This document shows positions 1-8,342 of a stretch of 24,152 nt of DNA, in pieces. Origin of the DNA: Ascoidea tarda (nom. inval.) (Eukaryota; Ascomycota; Saccharomycetes; Ascoideales; Ascoideaceae); assembly GCA_030560485.1 (NCBI GenBank), contig JAKTTS010000221.1:1-24152 (forward strand), in the 5' to 3' direction. The notes under the pieces were generated by a model. That model saw only the letters and a list, made by a program, of their open reading frames with translations. It was not told where the DNA came from and searched no databases. Numbering within the stretch: the first letter of the stretch is position 1; every line of letters starts with the position of its first letter. The translations under genes and the position numbers were made by a program.

Positions 1-175
1 TTTTTCGTTTCTCTTTCTAGATTTCTACTTTGTATTTTCTTTTTTAGCTAACTTGTCTGGATGGCTAATAGTTGTATTATGTGGATTGCATAACTCACAC
101 TGGAATTACAGGTTTCAGGTCAACAGCCAAAAATAGTTGGGATTTTTCTCAGTCAGTGTTTTTTCAACTTAATGC

Positions 176-260
176 TCGACTTTCTTTCGACTTTCTTTCG
201 ACTTTCTTTCGACTTTCCCTCGACTTTTCTCGACTTTTTCTTGACTTTCTCTTTTTCGAT
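176..260. repeat. Imperfect 11-bp tandem repeat, unit TCGACTTTCTT
   Basis: Three exact copies of TCGACTTTCTT run from 176 to 208. A fourth with a CCC end follows at 209-219, then decaying units of slightly different length (TCGACTTTTC and similar) to about 260. The unit is not a multiple of three and lies in a region with no supported gene, so it reads as a small intergenic minisatellite. On the other strand it is purine-rich and translates to an Arg/Ser/Lys-rich peptide, which explains the spurious frames on both strands. Confidence 0.75.
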
Positions 261-1643
261 TCTCTCGCATTGTCCACCATTGGAACAACTTTGCAGCCAG
301 AGCTGTTGCTGATGGTCTCAAATCGGCATTTAATCATCCGAAAAGCATTGCCGGCATTTTCCGTTGAACTCATCCAAGCAACGTCCGGACGCACGAGTGC
401 TCACCGTTTTTTCTTTCAAAACAGCTGACTTTCCGGTTTCTTCGGTGCGTTTTGGCAGCTTTCCGAAGAAAAAATTGGAAAACACAAAGCATGAAAATGC
501 AATGCCTGCTGCGTTGCAATGCGTCCGTCAGCCTCAAAAGTCGAAACACGAACTACTTTTGTAATTTATCAAGGATATTATCAAAATACCATCACCTTCT
601 TGTCATCAACCTATATATTACTGTAGAAAAATTGTCAAAATACAGGCAAACACAATTCACATCTCAGAACTTAATTATCAAGCAGCCGGGCTAACAAAAG
701 GGAAAAATTATTATTTCCAAACTCAAAAACTCAGAAACTCAGAAAAGAGCTCAAAGAGGTCGATTAAGAAAAACACATTTCCATCAACAACCTCGCAGTT
801 TGTTCAATTTCCTTGCTCTTTCCACCAGATAAGACACTATCGATTGGAGCACCAGCAACAACATTGGGTACTTGTTTTCTCAAGCTCTATCAACGGCACC
901 GATACATCAATTCAATTAATTGCTAATTATTTTGTGCTTCCACGACTTCAAATAGTATGTAAATACAGTTTCACCACCTTCAAGATTGATTATCTTTGAA
1001 ATATTTTAGCTTTTCTGATGATTGCACATGTAAATGCTATGTGGTATTATTCAATAGTCAGAATTCAAACTGGAAAACTGTATTTCTCGTTTGCGTTCCA
1101 ATTGCAAAAGAGATGAGAGCTTCATATTATCTATATCGAGTCTAATTTTTCTGAATATTCTGTTCTTTTTGGAACACCATCATCATTCTCGGTCTTTTGA
1201 ACCAACAGCTGTATTTCTCTGCTTTTAGCACAATTTCAGCTCAGATACAGTCCATGAGACATAAACTACTCCCTTAATCAATCTCTAAGCCAATCAAACG
1301 ACTCGTTCACCGTTCTCTTACCCAAAGTCGCAAAAATCACCGCAAAAGTAAAAAAAAAAGCCTGATTGGTAACGCCTTTGTATGCACATTCATGCGGTTT
1401 CACAGCTGCTCGCTCCACCCATATCTGTGATGTTTTTTCATTGGTGAATCAAAATGTCAAAATTAGTGGTAAGAAATCAAAATCCATGTATTGTTTTGAT
1501 ATTTAATCTAATCAACTATTGTTTATCGATTTTGCCTACTTCTCATTCATTTCAAACAGATCTGTTTTATATTCCCCGATAAACTTCACACAAAACACTG
1601 TCTCATTTTTCTTTTCTTTTTCTTTTTTTGCTTGAGGACTCAG

Positions 1644-1673
1644 AACTTGAGAGCTTGAAAACTTGAGAGCTTG
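1644..1673. repeat. 14-bp direct repeat just upstream of PEX8
   Basis: AACTTGAGAGCTTG occurs at 1644-1657 and again at 1660-1673, with a 16-bp period, ending 13 bases before the PEX8 ATG. The second copy contains an in-frame TTG at 1663 that could wrongly extend the PEX8 frame. It looks like a local duplication in the leader. Confidence 0.7.
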
Positions 1674-1686
1674 GGAAACAGACAAT

Positions 1687-4095
1687 ATGAGTGGCAGAGA
1701 TCATTATAACCCAGGTCCAAATGGAAGAAATATATCAAATATGCAATCTTACAAGAATGTTTCCTTGAATGTTATTAATAGAAATCCAACTGAGATTGAT
1801 CTCTTATTCAACTATCTAAAAAACCCTTCTTCAATGACTCCAAAAAACATTTTAGGTTATATTGTTCATTATTTGCCTACACTAAAAAACGATAAAAATG
1901 TTTCTCTTTTAATTTCCTATCTTTTAATCTCTCCGGTTTTTTTTTTCAGAAATGATAATAACAATAATATCGCAAAATCCACAAGTATAAGTTTTAATGA
2001 TTCTTACTTGGTCATCGAAGCAATCAGGACCTCATTTGAAAAGAAAATCAAAATCTCTTTGCCAACTTTATCAATCAAAAATTTTTACAACTCGTTTTTA
2101 AAAATTATACTTCAATTTCATAATCTGAATATTAATCCTCTAGGTCAAAATTTAATAATCTCTGGCATTTTATTAGCTGATAACTCTCTAATTAATTATC
2201 GTCTGAAAATTCCTGAAAATATTTTTTTTTTCAATGATTTTAATCAAAAGATTTTACAAATTTATTCAGGAAATTTAAAAAGGTTTTTCAACAATGAACT
2301 GTACATTTCGTTAAATTTCAAGTCTCTCGTCTTGAACAATTTCAATAATTCTCCTCTTGATTATTTAAACTATTTAAATTATATAAACAATATCGATAAT
2401 AACATAAATCATTTAAAGAAAAATGAAAATGAAAATGAAAATATAAACGAAAATGGAAATATAAATGACTATAAAAATAAACATTTTGAAGCAATGTTTA
2501 AAGACAAGTCCTTAATGGTCATTTCACTCGCTTGTGTTTTCAATTATCTATTGCAACCAAATGCTCAAAATAAATCTCAAATTATTCACTTTAAAAAGAA
2601 TATCCCCAATTTAGAAATCTTGCTACTATCAATTAACCTACTATTCAACTCAAAATATGGATTAAGCAATACCAATTTACTCACTAATAGTAACAACTCA
2701 GCTAATAATAATCCTGTTTTAAAGCACTTGAATAGGTTATCCTTTTTAATTGAAAATTCAATTATAAATATTGGAAACAATCTTGATCAGCAATACAGCA
2801 GTTTATTGTTTAATGCTAAAAACATCATATCGCTAATTCCATTGAATAACAAACTACTAATTGCTAAAGATAACCAAATCATTGAAAATAAATTGTTATT
2901 ATTAGATTATACTTTAACTAATTTAGTTGACTACTCTAAAAATTTAAACAACTATTCATTAAACTTGTCAGATTCAGACAATGAGTTGAATTGGAATGTA
3001 ATAAAAAACACAATTTTTTCAATTATCATTATCGATAAAAGCTTTACTGATTTGTCATTATCAACCAACTTTTTCTCAAATAATTTCAAAAATAATGAAA
3101 TTTCGTCATTTATTATAAGCTATTATTCCAACATCTTGAAAATTTTATTCTTTTTGAATTTCATATTGAGTAAAATCGGTACTGGGGGATTTCAAAGCTA
3201 TAAATTGATTTACTTAACATCGATGAATAATTTAATTGAGTTTGATTTGAAAACAAATGATAGAGATGAAAATAAAGTAACAATCCATGAAAATTTAAGT
3301 GATTTGTTTTTAAGTTATATTCTCAACTATAATTCAAATAAAAGACCCCAAGAGTTAGATATTAATAATAAGATTATCAAGTCAAATGTAAACTTTTTAT
3401 TGAATTATTGGGAGTATTTAGTTCAGCATTGTTCACAGCATTATTTTAGCAATACTATACTACCAATTATAAATTTTTTTATAGAGAAACCCATAGTTGA
3501 GATTATAAAAGAAGGCCATAAAGATTTGCTAGAAAATTCGCATTCTGTTAAGTTGTTGTCGTTGGGGACTATTAAGGGAGGTGAGATTAATTTAATTAAT
3601 TATTTAGAGATAATTTTGGGACAGTTTCCGATAATTTTGTCTTTCAATCAACTAAATCTAGCAATAAAATCAATTTCAATAGTTATTAGAGGAAACTACG
3701 ATACCCAGGATTATCAGCTTAATCGAAAAATAGAAGAAATGTTTTTGTCCAAGATATATTTGAAAATCAACTCAATCAAAAGTGGAATCCCATTATCAAA
3801 CCACAATTCAAATGACTTTGATCCACCATCAACGAAAGCAGCGATGGCATGCTGTTTGATCAACATTATTCCATACACGAATAGCGAAATTCTAATAGAC
3901 TGGTTAAATGTGATATATTTCAACATAATATTCAGCCGAAGGAATGCACTAATTGGCAAAGAACAAAATTTTTTGGCTGATAAACTCTGGGATGTAATCA
4001 GCGACAACTTGGGGGTCGAGAAGTCGAACATTGCAATAAACTGGTGGTACAACAAGGAGAAGATAGCGACGTCATTGATTCCATCAAAGCTCTAG
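1687..4095 (+). CDS. PEX8: Peroxin-8, peroxisomal matrix protein import factor
   Basis: The frame encodes 802 residues from the ATG at 1687. The same frame can be opened 8 codons earlier at a TTG (1663), but ATG is the sensible start. The protein ends in Ser-Lys-Leu (codons 4084-4092), a canonical type-1 peroxisomal targeting signal. The C-terminal part, with an LWDVIS segment and an NWWYN motif about 20 residues from the end, resembles fungal Pex8, as far as I recall that family. Pex8 is a peripheral protein on the inner face of the peroxisomal membrane that links the docking and RING subcomplexes of the matrix-protein importer. The protein is mostly helical and Leu/Ile/Asn-rich, with a low-complexity Asn/Glu insert near residues 245-260. 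It is longer than S. cerevisiae Pex8 (about 590 residues), partly through Asn-rich insertions. Pex8 diverges fast; the call rests on overall character, SKL and the C-terminal motifs. Three CTG codons occur, at residues 147, 173 and 205. Confidence 0.78.
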   Translation: MSGRDHYNPGPNGRNISNMQSYKNVSLNVINRNPTEIDLLFNYLKNPSSMTPKNILGYIVHYLPTLKNDKNVSLLISYLLISPVFFFRNDNNNNIAKSTSISFNDSYLVIEAIRTSFEKKIKISLPTLSIKNFYNSFLKIILQFHNLNINPLGQNLIISGILLADNSLINYRLKIPENIFFFNDFNQKILQIYSGNLKRFFNNELYISLNFKSLVLNNFNNSPLDYLNYLNYINNIDNNINHLKKNENENENINENGNINDYKNKHFEAMFKDKSLMVISLACVFNYLLQPNAQNKSQIIHFKKNIPNLEILLLSINLLFNSKYGLSNTNLLTNSNNSANNNPVLKHLNRLSFLIENSIINIGNNLDQQYSSLLFNAKNIISLIPLNNKLLIAKDNQIIENKLLLLDYTLTNLVDYSKNLNNYSLNLSDSDNELNWNVIKNTIFSIIIIDKSFTDLSLSTNFFSNNFKNNEISSFIISYYSNILKILFFLNFILSKIGTGGFQSYKLIYLTSMNNLIEFDLKTNDRDENKVTIHENLSDLFLSYILNYNSNKRPQELDINNKIIKSNVNFLLNYWEYLVQHCSQHYFSNTILPIINFFIEKPIVEIIKEGHKDLLENSHSVKLLSLGTIKGGEINLINYLEIILGQFPIILSFNQLNLAIKSISIVIRGNYDTQDYQLNRKIEEMFLSKIYLKINSIKSGIPLSNHNSNDFDPPSTKAAMACCLINIIPYTNSEILIDWLNVIYFNIIFSRRNALIGKEQNFLADKLWDVISDNLGVEKSNIAINWWYNKEKIATSLIPSKL

Positions 4096-4484
4096 TAGAC
4101 AGCAGGACTGGATGGTTTTATGTAGTTTTTTCTGGTAGTTGATTTTACATTTGTTCTTTTCTCTCGCTGAGCTGTGTCAAAGGAAGTAGACGACGGCTAT
4201 TGAGCAGCAATTTCCAGCAGCATCCATTGTAGCTTTGAAACAGACTGAGTTTGAAGAGCTGGCGAATTGAAATAACTACCATTTGCTGTAGCACAGAAGA
4301 TATTCCCATATCGCTATCTCATATCTCCAGTCTCCAAGCTATCGCTCCTAGCGCGGAATGCGCGAGTATAAGAAAGAGCTCTGGAAGCTGAGGCCCATGT
4401 AGAAACAGCACCAGAAACAACACTTTTCTTCTTTCTCTTCTTTCTCTTCTTCCTCTCCTTCCTCTCATCTCGCACTACTTCACT
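4096..4484. promoter_or_regulatory. PEX8 3' region and MPC2 promoter
   Basis: This 389-bp gap lies between two plus-strand genes. It is GC-richer than its surroundings. It contains a TATA-like TATAAGAAA at 4367, about 118 bp before the MPC2 ATG. A long CT-rich pyrimidine tract at about 4422-4476 leads up to the start, as is common in 5' regions of well-expressed yeast genes. No open frame here deserves a gene call. Confidence 0.5.
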
Positions 4485-4987
4485 ATGGCATCCAGAGCAT
4501 TCACCGGCAAGTTCGCCAGATTCATGAATTCGGAAACAGGCCCCAAAACAATTCATTTCTGGGTACGTTGAATCTGTCCTTTTCTGCTTTTTCTGTCTCT
4601 TGTTTTCTTCCTTTTACTAACACCAGTGGCAATTTGCTTGCAACACAGGCACCAACATTAAAATGGGCACTCGTCATTGCTGGTATCAGCGATATTAAGA
4701 GGCCTGTTGACTCCCTTTCTGGAACCCAACAGTTTGCTCTACTCTGCACCGGTGCTATTTGGACTAGATGGTCTCTTATTATAAAGCCTAAGAACTATCT
4801 TTTGGCTTCTGTCAACTTCTTCCTTGGATCAGTTGCAGGAATTCAAATCGGTAGAATTGTTCACTGGAGAAATTCGCAAGGAGATTCAATTGGCGAAATC
4901 GCTAAATATATTGCAAATGGTAAGGCTAAAGAAACCAAAGAGGTTGCACCAGCTCCGGTTATTGCTAAAATAGTTGAAAAGGCATAG
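4485..4987 (+). CDS. MPC2: Mitochondrial pyruvate carrier subunit, Mpc2/Mpc3 type (one intron)
   Basis: The gene has two exons, 4485-4562 and 4649-4987, encoding 138 residues. Exon 1 encodes 26 residues ending ETGPKTIHFW. Exon 2 continues with APTLKWALVIAGISDIKRP, so the join restores the highly conserved Mpc2 sequence in phase 0. The family sits in the mitochondrial inner membrane as a heterodimer (Mpc1 with Mpc2 or Mpc3) that carries pyruvate into the matrix. Visible hallmarks are the ETGPKTxHFWAPTLKW motif, KRP, IWTRWS and IKPKNYLLASVN, with hydrophobic helices around residues 30-40, 53-70 and 77-94. The C-terminal tail is Ala/Lys/Pro-rich. The gene converges on the next gene across about 394 AT-rich bases. 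Which of the MPC2/MPC3 paralogues it matches cannot be told; these arose by duplication in Saccharomyces, so MPC2 is the natural name. Confidence 0.96.
4563..4648 (+). other. MPC2 spliceosomal intron, 86 nt
   Basis: The donor is GTACGT at 4563-4568. A perfect TACTAAC branch point lies at 4615-4621, and the CACAG acceptor ends at 4648. A nearer AG at 4625-4626 is only four bases past the branch point and would break the conserved frame. Splicing joins Trp26 to Ala27 without splitting a codon. Confidence 0.95.
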
Positions 4988-5381
4988 ATCAAGAATTGCA
5001 ATAATTTAATAATTACTTAATTTAACAATTAAATTGCTATAAAATTATGTTTTGAGGAAAATTTTACGTTTTAAAATTATAATTTTTTTTCGTTTCTTTT
5101 CATTACAATTGTATTTTTGTTTTCTTCTTATTTTAATTACGATTCCTGTTTTATGGTTCTACTTTATTATTTTGTTTTTTGTCTTTTATATTATTTATCT
5201 TTATTTGATTCTGTTTTGTTTTATCATTCATTTTAATTCATCAAAATAAGATATCAACTATGAAATTGCTTGAAAATATCTCTTACACGTTTGATCCGTA
5301 GATCTGGTTTGTTTGTGCATGCAGAAACACGCGTCTATATAAAAATGACCATGATTGAGGTACACATGAAAACTATATACA
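4988..5381. other. AT-rich intergenic region between convergent genes
   Basis: This 394-bp gap separates the 3' ends of MPC2 (+) and the following minus-strand gene. It is very AT-rich and T-rich on the plus strand. The only open frame (5052-5249) starts at a non-ATG codon and gives a Phe/Leu/Ile string typical of T-rich DNA. It presumably holds the 3' UTRs and polyadenylation signals of both genes. Confidence 0.6.
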
Positions 5382-6404
5382 TTATTTGCTTTCATCTTTG
5401 ATATGTTTATCTTCTTTATCTTCTTTATCTTCATCTTTTATTTCATCGTTAATTTTATCTTCTACTTCATCTTTAGATTCCTTCTCTACATTTACTATAT
5501 CTTTATCTTTTTCTTCATTATTTTTACTTTTGCTTTTATTTTGATAAATATTTACTTGATTTTGTTCTGGTAATTTAACTGTTTCCATTGCTTCATCAAT
5601 ATCAGGAAAAGAAGAAAGCAAATTGATCTGATTGTTTAATTTGGAATATGTTTTTATTTTATAATAGGCATGTGCAGCTTCCAAAGGAGAATTGTAATAA
5701 ACTCTAAACTCATTTGAATTGGAATCCAAAATAATATCGTAAATGATGGCATGCAGAGACAATAGATTGAAAATCTGCAATTTATCTAGGTTTGAATTGT
5801 TCTCAAACAAGAGACTGTTTGATTCATTTTTATAAGAATCGAAATCAGCGTCAATTGTTAATTTGGAAGAAGTTTCTGGAAATGAACTGATTTTATAAAG
5901 AAGCCTCAAGGCATTTTTGGCTTCCAGATTCTCAGAAAATACAAGGTTCATTCTCCCAGTATCTAGTTCAAAATCTTTGCCAAAGTAATTTAAACGGGAT
6001 CTTAAAATGGTGTCCACTTTTTTGTTGAAATTAAAAACGTCTCCCTGATAGCCACTTAGGGATTTTATCTCCAAAAAAATCGAATTGAAAAGTGGATTCA
6101 TTGCTTGATATTTTGTAAATTGAAACTTTGTATTGTCTTTCGATAAGGCATTGAGTATTGAGTGGTGGGTATACGGATGGTTGAAATCGCAAATTATACT
6201 ATACATGTCGATATTAGATTCAATCACAGTATATTTATTGATCCCGACTATGCCAACATTGTTATTTTCTTTAAAATTTTCAGCTAGAAATGTGTTTTGG
6301 ATCTTATAATTAACGAATTTGGACTGTATAGCACGTTTAGAAGCGAAAAAAAAGGAGGGTCCATTAGAAGCAGCGAGTTTTTTGAATATCTGATTGGGCA
6401 ACAT
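5382..6404 (-). CDS. Unrecognised protein, probably mitochondrial, possible RNA-binding folds
   Basis: The frame encodes 340 residues from an ATG at 6404. I do not recognise the family. The first 40 residues are basic and hydroxylated, lack acidic residues, and carry Lys/Arg spaced among Phe/Ala/Ile, which fits a mitochondrial presequence. The middle alternates beta-like and helical stretches. Two segments end in similar helix motifs, EAKNALRLLYKI (about 161-172) and PLEAAHAYYKIKTY (about 240-253), reminiscent of the second helix of RRM-like folds; this is inference only. The last 50 residues are a highly charged Lys/Glu/Asp tail. Two CTG codons occur, at residues 160 and 217. It lies tail to tail with MPC2 and upstream of nothing on its strand within 390 bp. 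A role in mitochondrial RNA or translation is a guess. Confidence 0.8.
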   Translation of the reverse strand: MLPNQIFKKLAASNGPSFFFASKRAIQSKFVNYKIQNTFLAENFKENNNVGIVGINKYTVIESNIDMYSIICDFNHPYTHHSILNALSKDNTKFQFTKYQAMNPLFNSIFLEIKSLSGYQGDVFNFNKKVDTILRSRLNYFGKDFELDTGRMNLVFSENLEAKNALRLLYKISSFPETSSKLTIDADFDSYKNESNSLLFENNSNLDKLQIFNLLSLHAIIYDIILDSNSNEFRVYYNSPLEAAHAYYKIKTYSKLNNQINLLSSFPDIDEAMETVKLPEQNQVNIYQNKSKSKNNEEKDKDIVNVEKESKDEVEDKINDEIKDEDKEDKEDKHIKDESK

Positions 6405-6637
6405 CTCATGAGGATAAAGGACTTAATGAACTATTTGAACAAAAATTGAACTGAATATGTAAACAAAGAGAAAACAAATATATAAACTCTCAGATAGAGA
6501 TGTGATTGGCAGCAAATCTACAGAAAAATCGACACAAGCGGGTAACGGTGCTGGAGCAGAGCCGTCGGGGTGGATTTGAAATGGCATTGAGAAACAGAAC
6601 CCAGAAATGTGCCAGTGGTGGACAGTGAGAAAAAGAG
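6405..6637. promoter_or_regulatory. Gap between two minus-strand genes
   Basis: This 233-bp stretch should hold the terminator of the RING gene and the promoter of the downstream minus-strand gene. The half next to the RING gene (about 6535-6637) is GC-richer and continues a GC-rich patch from that gene's 3' end. The other half is AT-rich. I see no clear binding motif. Confidence 0.4.
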
Positions 6638-7525
6638 CTAGAGATAAACGTCAGACTCACTCAGGTCGCTGGGTTTCAGAGCAGGGGAGTCTGGAGAAGC
6701 GTAGGCGTTGACAGTGAAATCGTGGAGACAGTAGGGACAGGTGTAGTGGGAGGTGGAGGAGGCGCCCGAGAAATCGTGGCCATTAGAGGAGGAGCTGGAT
6801 TGGTTGCTGTTGAAGATTGTCTCAACCCACGATAGGATGCAATTGGAATGGTAGATATGGTTGCATGACAATTTTATGATTTTGTCTTTTCTGGCAAACG
6901 TTTCGTAGCAGATCGAGCAGATGTTTGAGTTGATATAATAGAACGAATTCTTGGTAATGACATTACCGAGTTCGTCAATCTTATTAGTGTTCTCAGCACT
7001 GTTCGAGATATTATTACCATTATAATTATCATCACGATTATTATTATTTGTACCAGTGTTGTCACTGTCATCAAAGCTGCTTTTTATATTGTATTTGTGG
7101 ATTGAGTCAAACAATAGCTTGTATGTCTGGCAGCTGTTGTATATTTTTGAGTCATTTCTTCTTTTGACCAAGTAGTTTTTAGTATATTTGAACAAACTTA
7201 AATTAATATAGACCAACAAATTGATGTAGATTATGTTGAAAAAGTTTGAGAGTAGGATGAATCTGAAATTTGCGATGAAAAAAACGATTATTTTTGAAAT
7301 GAAATAAAACCCAGAAATTAGAGAGGTGGATGTATGAAAAATTAATAATGCCAAATTGTTTTTCAAGTACGATTTGAGTAGAAAATAGGTAATTGATATC
7401 GAAGAAACCATGCAAAGCAAATTAACATCGTTGAATACTTTATCTATTACGACATATAGAAAATCAGCTAAATGTAGTTTTGAGTTGAAATTGTCGATGA
7501 TTCGCAGTGTAAATTTCAGTATCAT
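6638..7525 (-). CDS. Membrane-anchored RING-H2 E3 ubiquitin ligase
   Basis: The frame encodes 295 residues. The N-terminal third carries several hydrophobic segments (about 33-51, 57-71, 73-92 and 94-112), consistent with multi-pass membrane anchoring. An Asn/Asp-rich low-complexity linker spans about 152-185. A C-terminal RING-H2 finger follows, with C203, C206, C221, H223, H226, C229, C263 and C266 as zinc ligands. That is the C3H2C3 order of E3 ubiquitin ligases. The spacing between C229 and C263 is long because of a Ser-rich insert around 242-260. The architecture recalls ER or endomembrane RING ligases, but I cannot tie it to a named yeast gene. The 3' 150 bases are much GC-richer than the rest. 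Four CTG codons occur (residues 3, 7, 283, 288), more than in any neighbour. Its start faces HRT1, another RING ligase subunit, across 817 bp. Confidence 0.85.
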   Translation of the reverse strand: MILKFTLRIIDNFNSKLHLADFLYVVIDKVFNDVNLLCMVSSISITYFLLKSYLKNNLALLIFHTSTSLISGFYFISKIIVFFIANFRFILLSNFFNIIYINLLVYINLSLFKYTKNYLVKRRNDSKIYNSCQTYKLLFDSIHKYNIKSSFDDSDNTGTNNNNRDDNYNGNNISNSAENTNKIDELGNVITKNSFYYINSNICSICYETFARKDKIIKLSCNHIYHSNCILSWVETIFNSNQSSSSSNGHDFSGASSTSHYTCPYCLHDFTVNAYASPDSPALKPSDLSESDVYL

Positions 7526-7832
7526 TTTGCGTATAGTGTGATGATGCTCGAGAATTTTGGTTATATAATTTTGTTATTACAGATATACAAAAGTTCAGGC
7601 ACAAAATTTAGAAAAGAAAAAAAAAACACAGAAAACATCGTTGTATTTATATATTGCTCATGCAATTGCCAGTTGCTGATGAAATTGTGTCGAGTTGAGT
7701 TCAAACAGAATACCAACGAGAGATAAAGGGATACTGAACAATGCTGGGGTCGATCTGTTGTTGTGTATGGTTAATTAGTTATCTGCACTACAAGCAGCAC
7801 CTCATTTCGCTTTGCTGCTGTTCTTCTTTTGT

Positions 7833-8087
7833 TCATGTAAGAAGCTGATTAGTGTTGGGCAGCAGCTGCCTCACTCTCTCGCCCCAATCTCTCACCGAGG
7901 CAAGTGTGCCAGCACCAGAGTCGCTGGAAAACCTTTTGCTGTGTTTTTGTTCCATCTTCCTGATCTCCTCCACCAGCAATCTCTGGGCTGTCCTAGGTCG
8001 CGTTACTTGACCCATACCAAGTATCTTCAGTCTATCTATTGTCTTCACTCACCACTCTTTAGTCTGTGTTTCTCTTTGGTATGCCAT
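7833..8087 (-). CDS. Candidate tiny gene, possibly with one intron (speculative)
   Basis: A minus-strand frame open from 8048 down to the stop at 7833 encodes a hydrophilic, helix-prone peptide containing LLVEEIRKMEQKHSKRF and SVRDWGERVRQLL. This looks more protein-like than a random frame. Its first in-frame ATG is at 8015. Alternatively, an ATG at 8087-8085 opens a 12-codon exon. A GTGAGT donor at 8052-8047 and an AG ending at 7993 would then remove a 60-nt intron and keep the frame, giving 64 residues. There is no clear TACTAAC branch point, only an AAGTAAC at about 8008-8002. I recognise no family. It could equally be chance coding potential in a GC-rich promoter patch. Confidence 0.2.
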
Positions 8088-8292
8088 TGTATGCATACCA
8101 CTGCGTACTGCCGTGTGTTTCTGAATAATTCTGTGCACTCCACAGACACGGATATATCCACCACCAGGGGTCCTCTTTCTGCGGTGACCACGCTTTTGTT
8201 CAGAATCTCTGGAATAACCCCAAAGGAAAGAAAGTATCTGCTCTTTATCTTATCTCCAGTATATATCTGATTCTATATTATATCGTATTATT

Positions 8293-8317
8293 TTATCTTA
8301 TCTTATCTTATCTTATC
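8293..8317. repeat. TTATC pentanucleotide microsatellite, 5 copies
   Basis: Five exact TTATC units lie 26 bases before the HRT1 ATG, with further TTATC-like sequence just upstream (around 8247). Each CTTATC is the reverse complement of GATAAG, the core site of GATA-type zinc-finger factors. The run may therefore be a simple repeat in the leader or a cluster of GATA sites; sequence alone does not say. Confidence 0.8.
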
Positions 8318-8342
8318 TTATACTATATTACATTATATCACA

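Larger units (their letters stand above)
1..1686. other. Intergenic region without a convincing gene
   Basis: No open frame here looks like a conserved protein. The longest frames either start at non-ATG codons or run through the pyrimidine-rich repeat near 176-260, which gives a low-complexity Phe/Leu/Ser peptide. The stretch at about 764-960 is open in several frames on both strands, including a 40-codon minus-strand frame at 764-886, but I cannot assign it. The last 100 bases are pyrimidine-rich (about 1600-1630) and look like a yeast promoter for the following PEX8 gene. An intron-split gene, a noncoding RNA or a long promoter are all possible; nothing seen decides between them. Confidence 0.5.
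7526..8342. promoter_or_regulatory. Divergent intergenic region between the RING gene and HRT1
   Basis: This 817-bp gap holds both promoters. The first 300 bases are AT-rich. About 7800-8200 is clearly GC-richer and open in several frames on both strands, including a 152-codon plus-strand frame (7812-8270) that I consider spurious and a possible tiny minus-strand gene listed separately. The final 60 bases before HRT1 are an AT-rich leader with a TTATC repeat. Confidence 0.5.

Noticed and set aside
72-428. 118-codon plus-strand frame
   Set aside because: It starts at a non-ATG codon and is dominated by the imperfect 11-bp repeat, giving a low-complexity Phe/Leu/Ser peptide.
1454-1560. ATG with a GTAAGA donor-like site, possible first exon upstream of PEX8
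   Set aside because: There is no good branch point, and no downstream frame that makes sense was found.
4625-4626. Earlier AG as MPC2 splice acceptor
   Set aside because: It is only four bases after the TACTAAC box, and its use would break the conserved reading frame.
5052-5249. 65-codon plus-strand frame rich in Phe and Ile
   Set aside because: It is T-rich intergenic DNA between convergent genes and lacks an ATG start.
7812-8270. 152-codon plus-strand frame with a hydrophobic start
   Set aside because: It shows no family similarity, is rich in Ser/His/Cys/Leu in a way typical of pyrimidine-rich DNA, and overlaps the HRT1 promoter.
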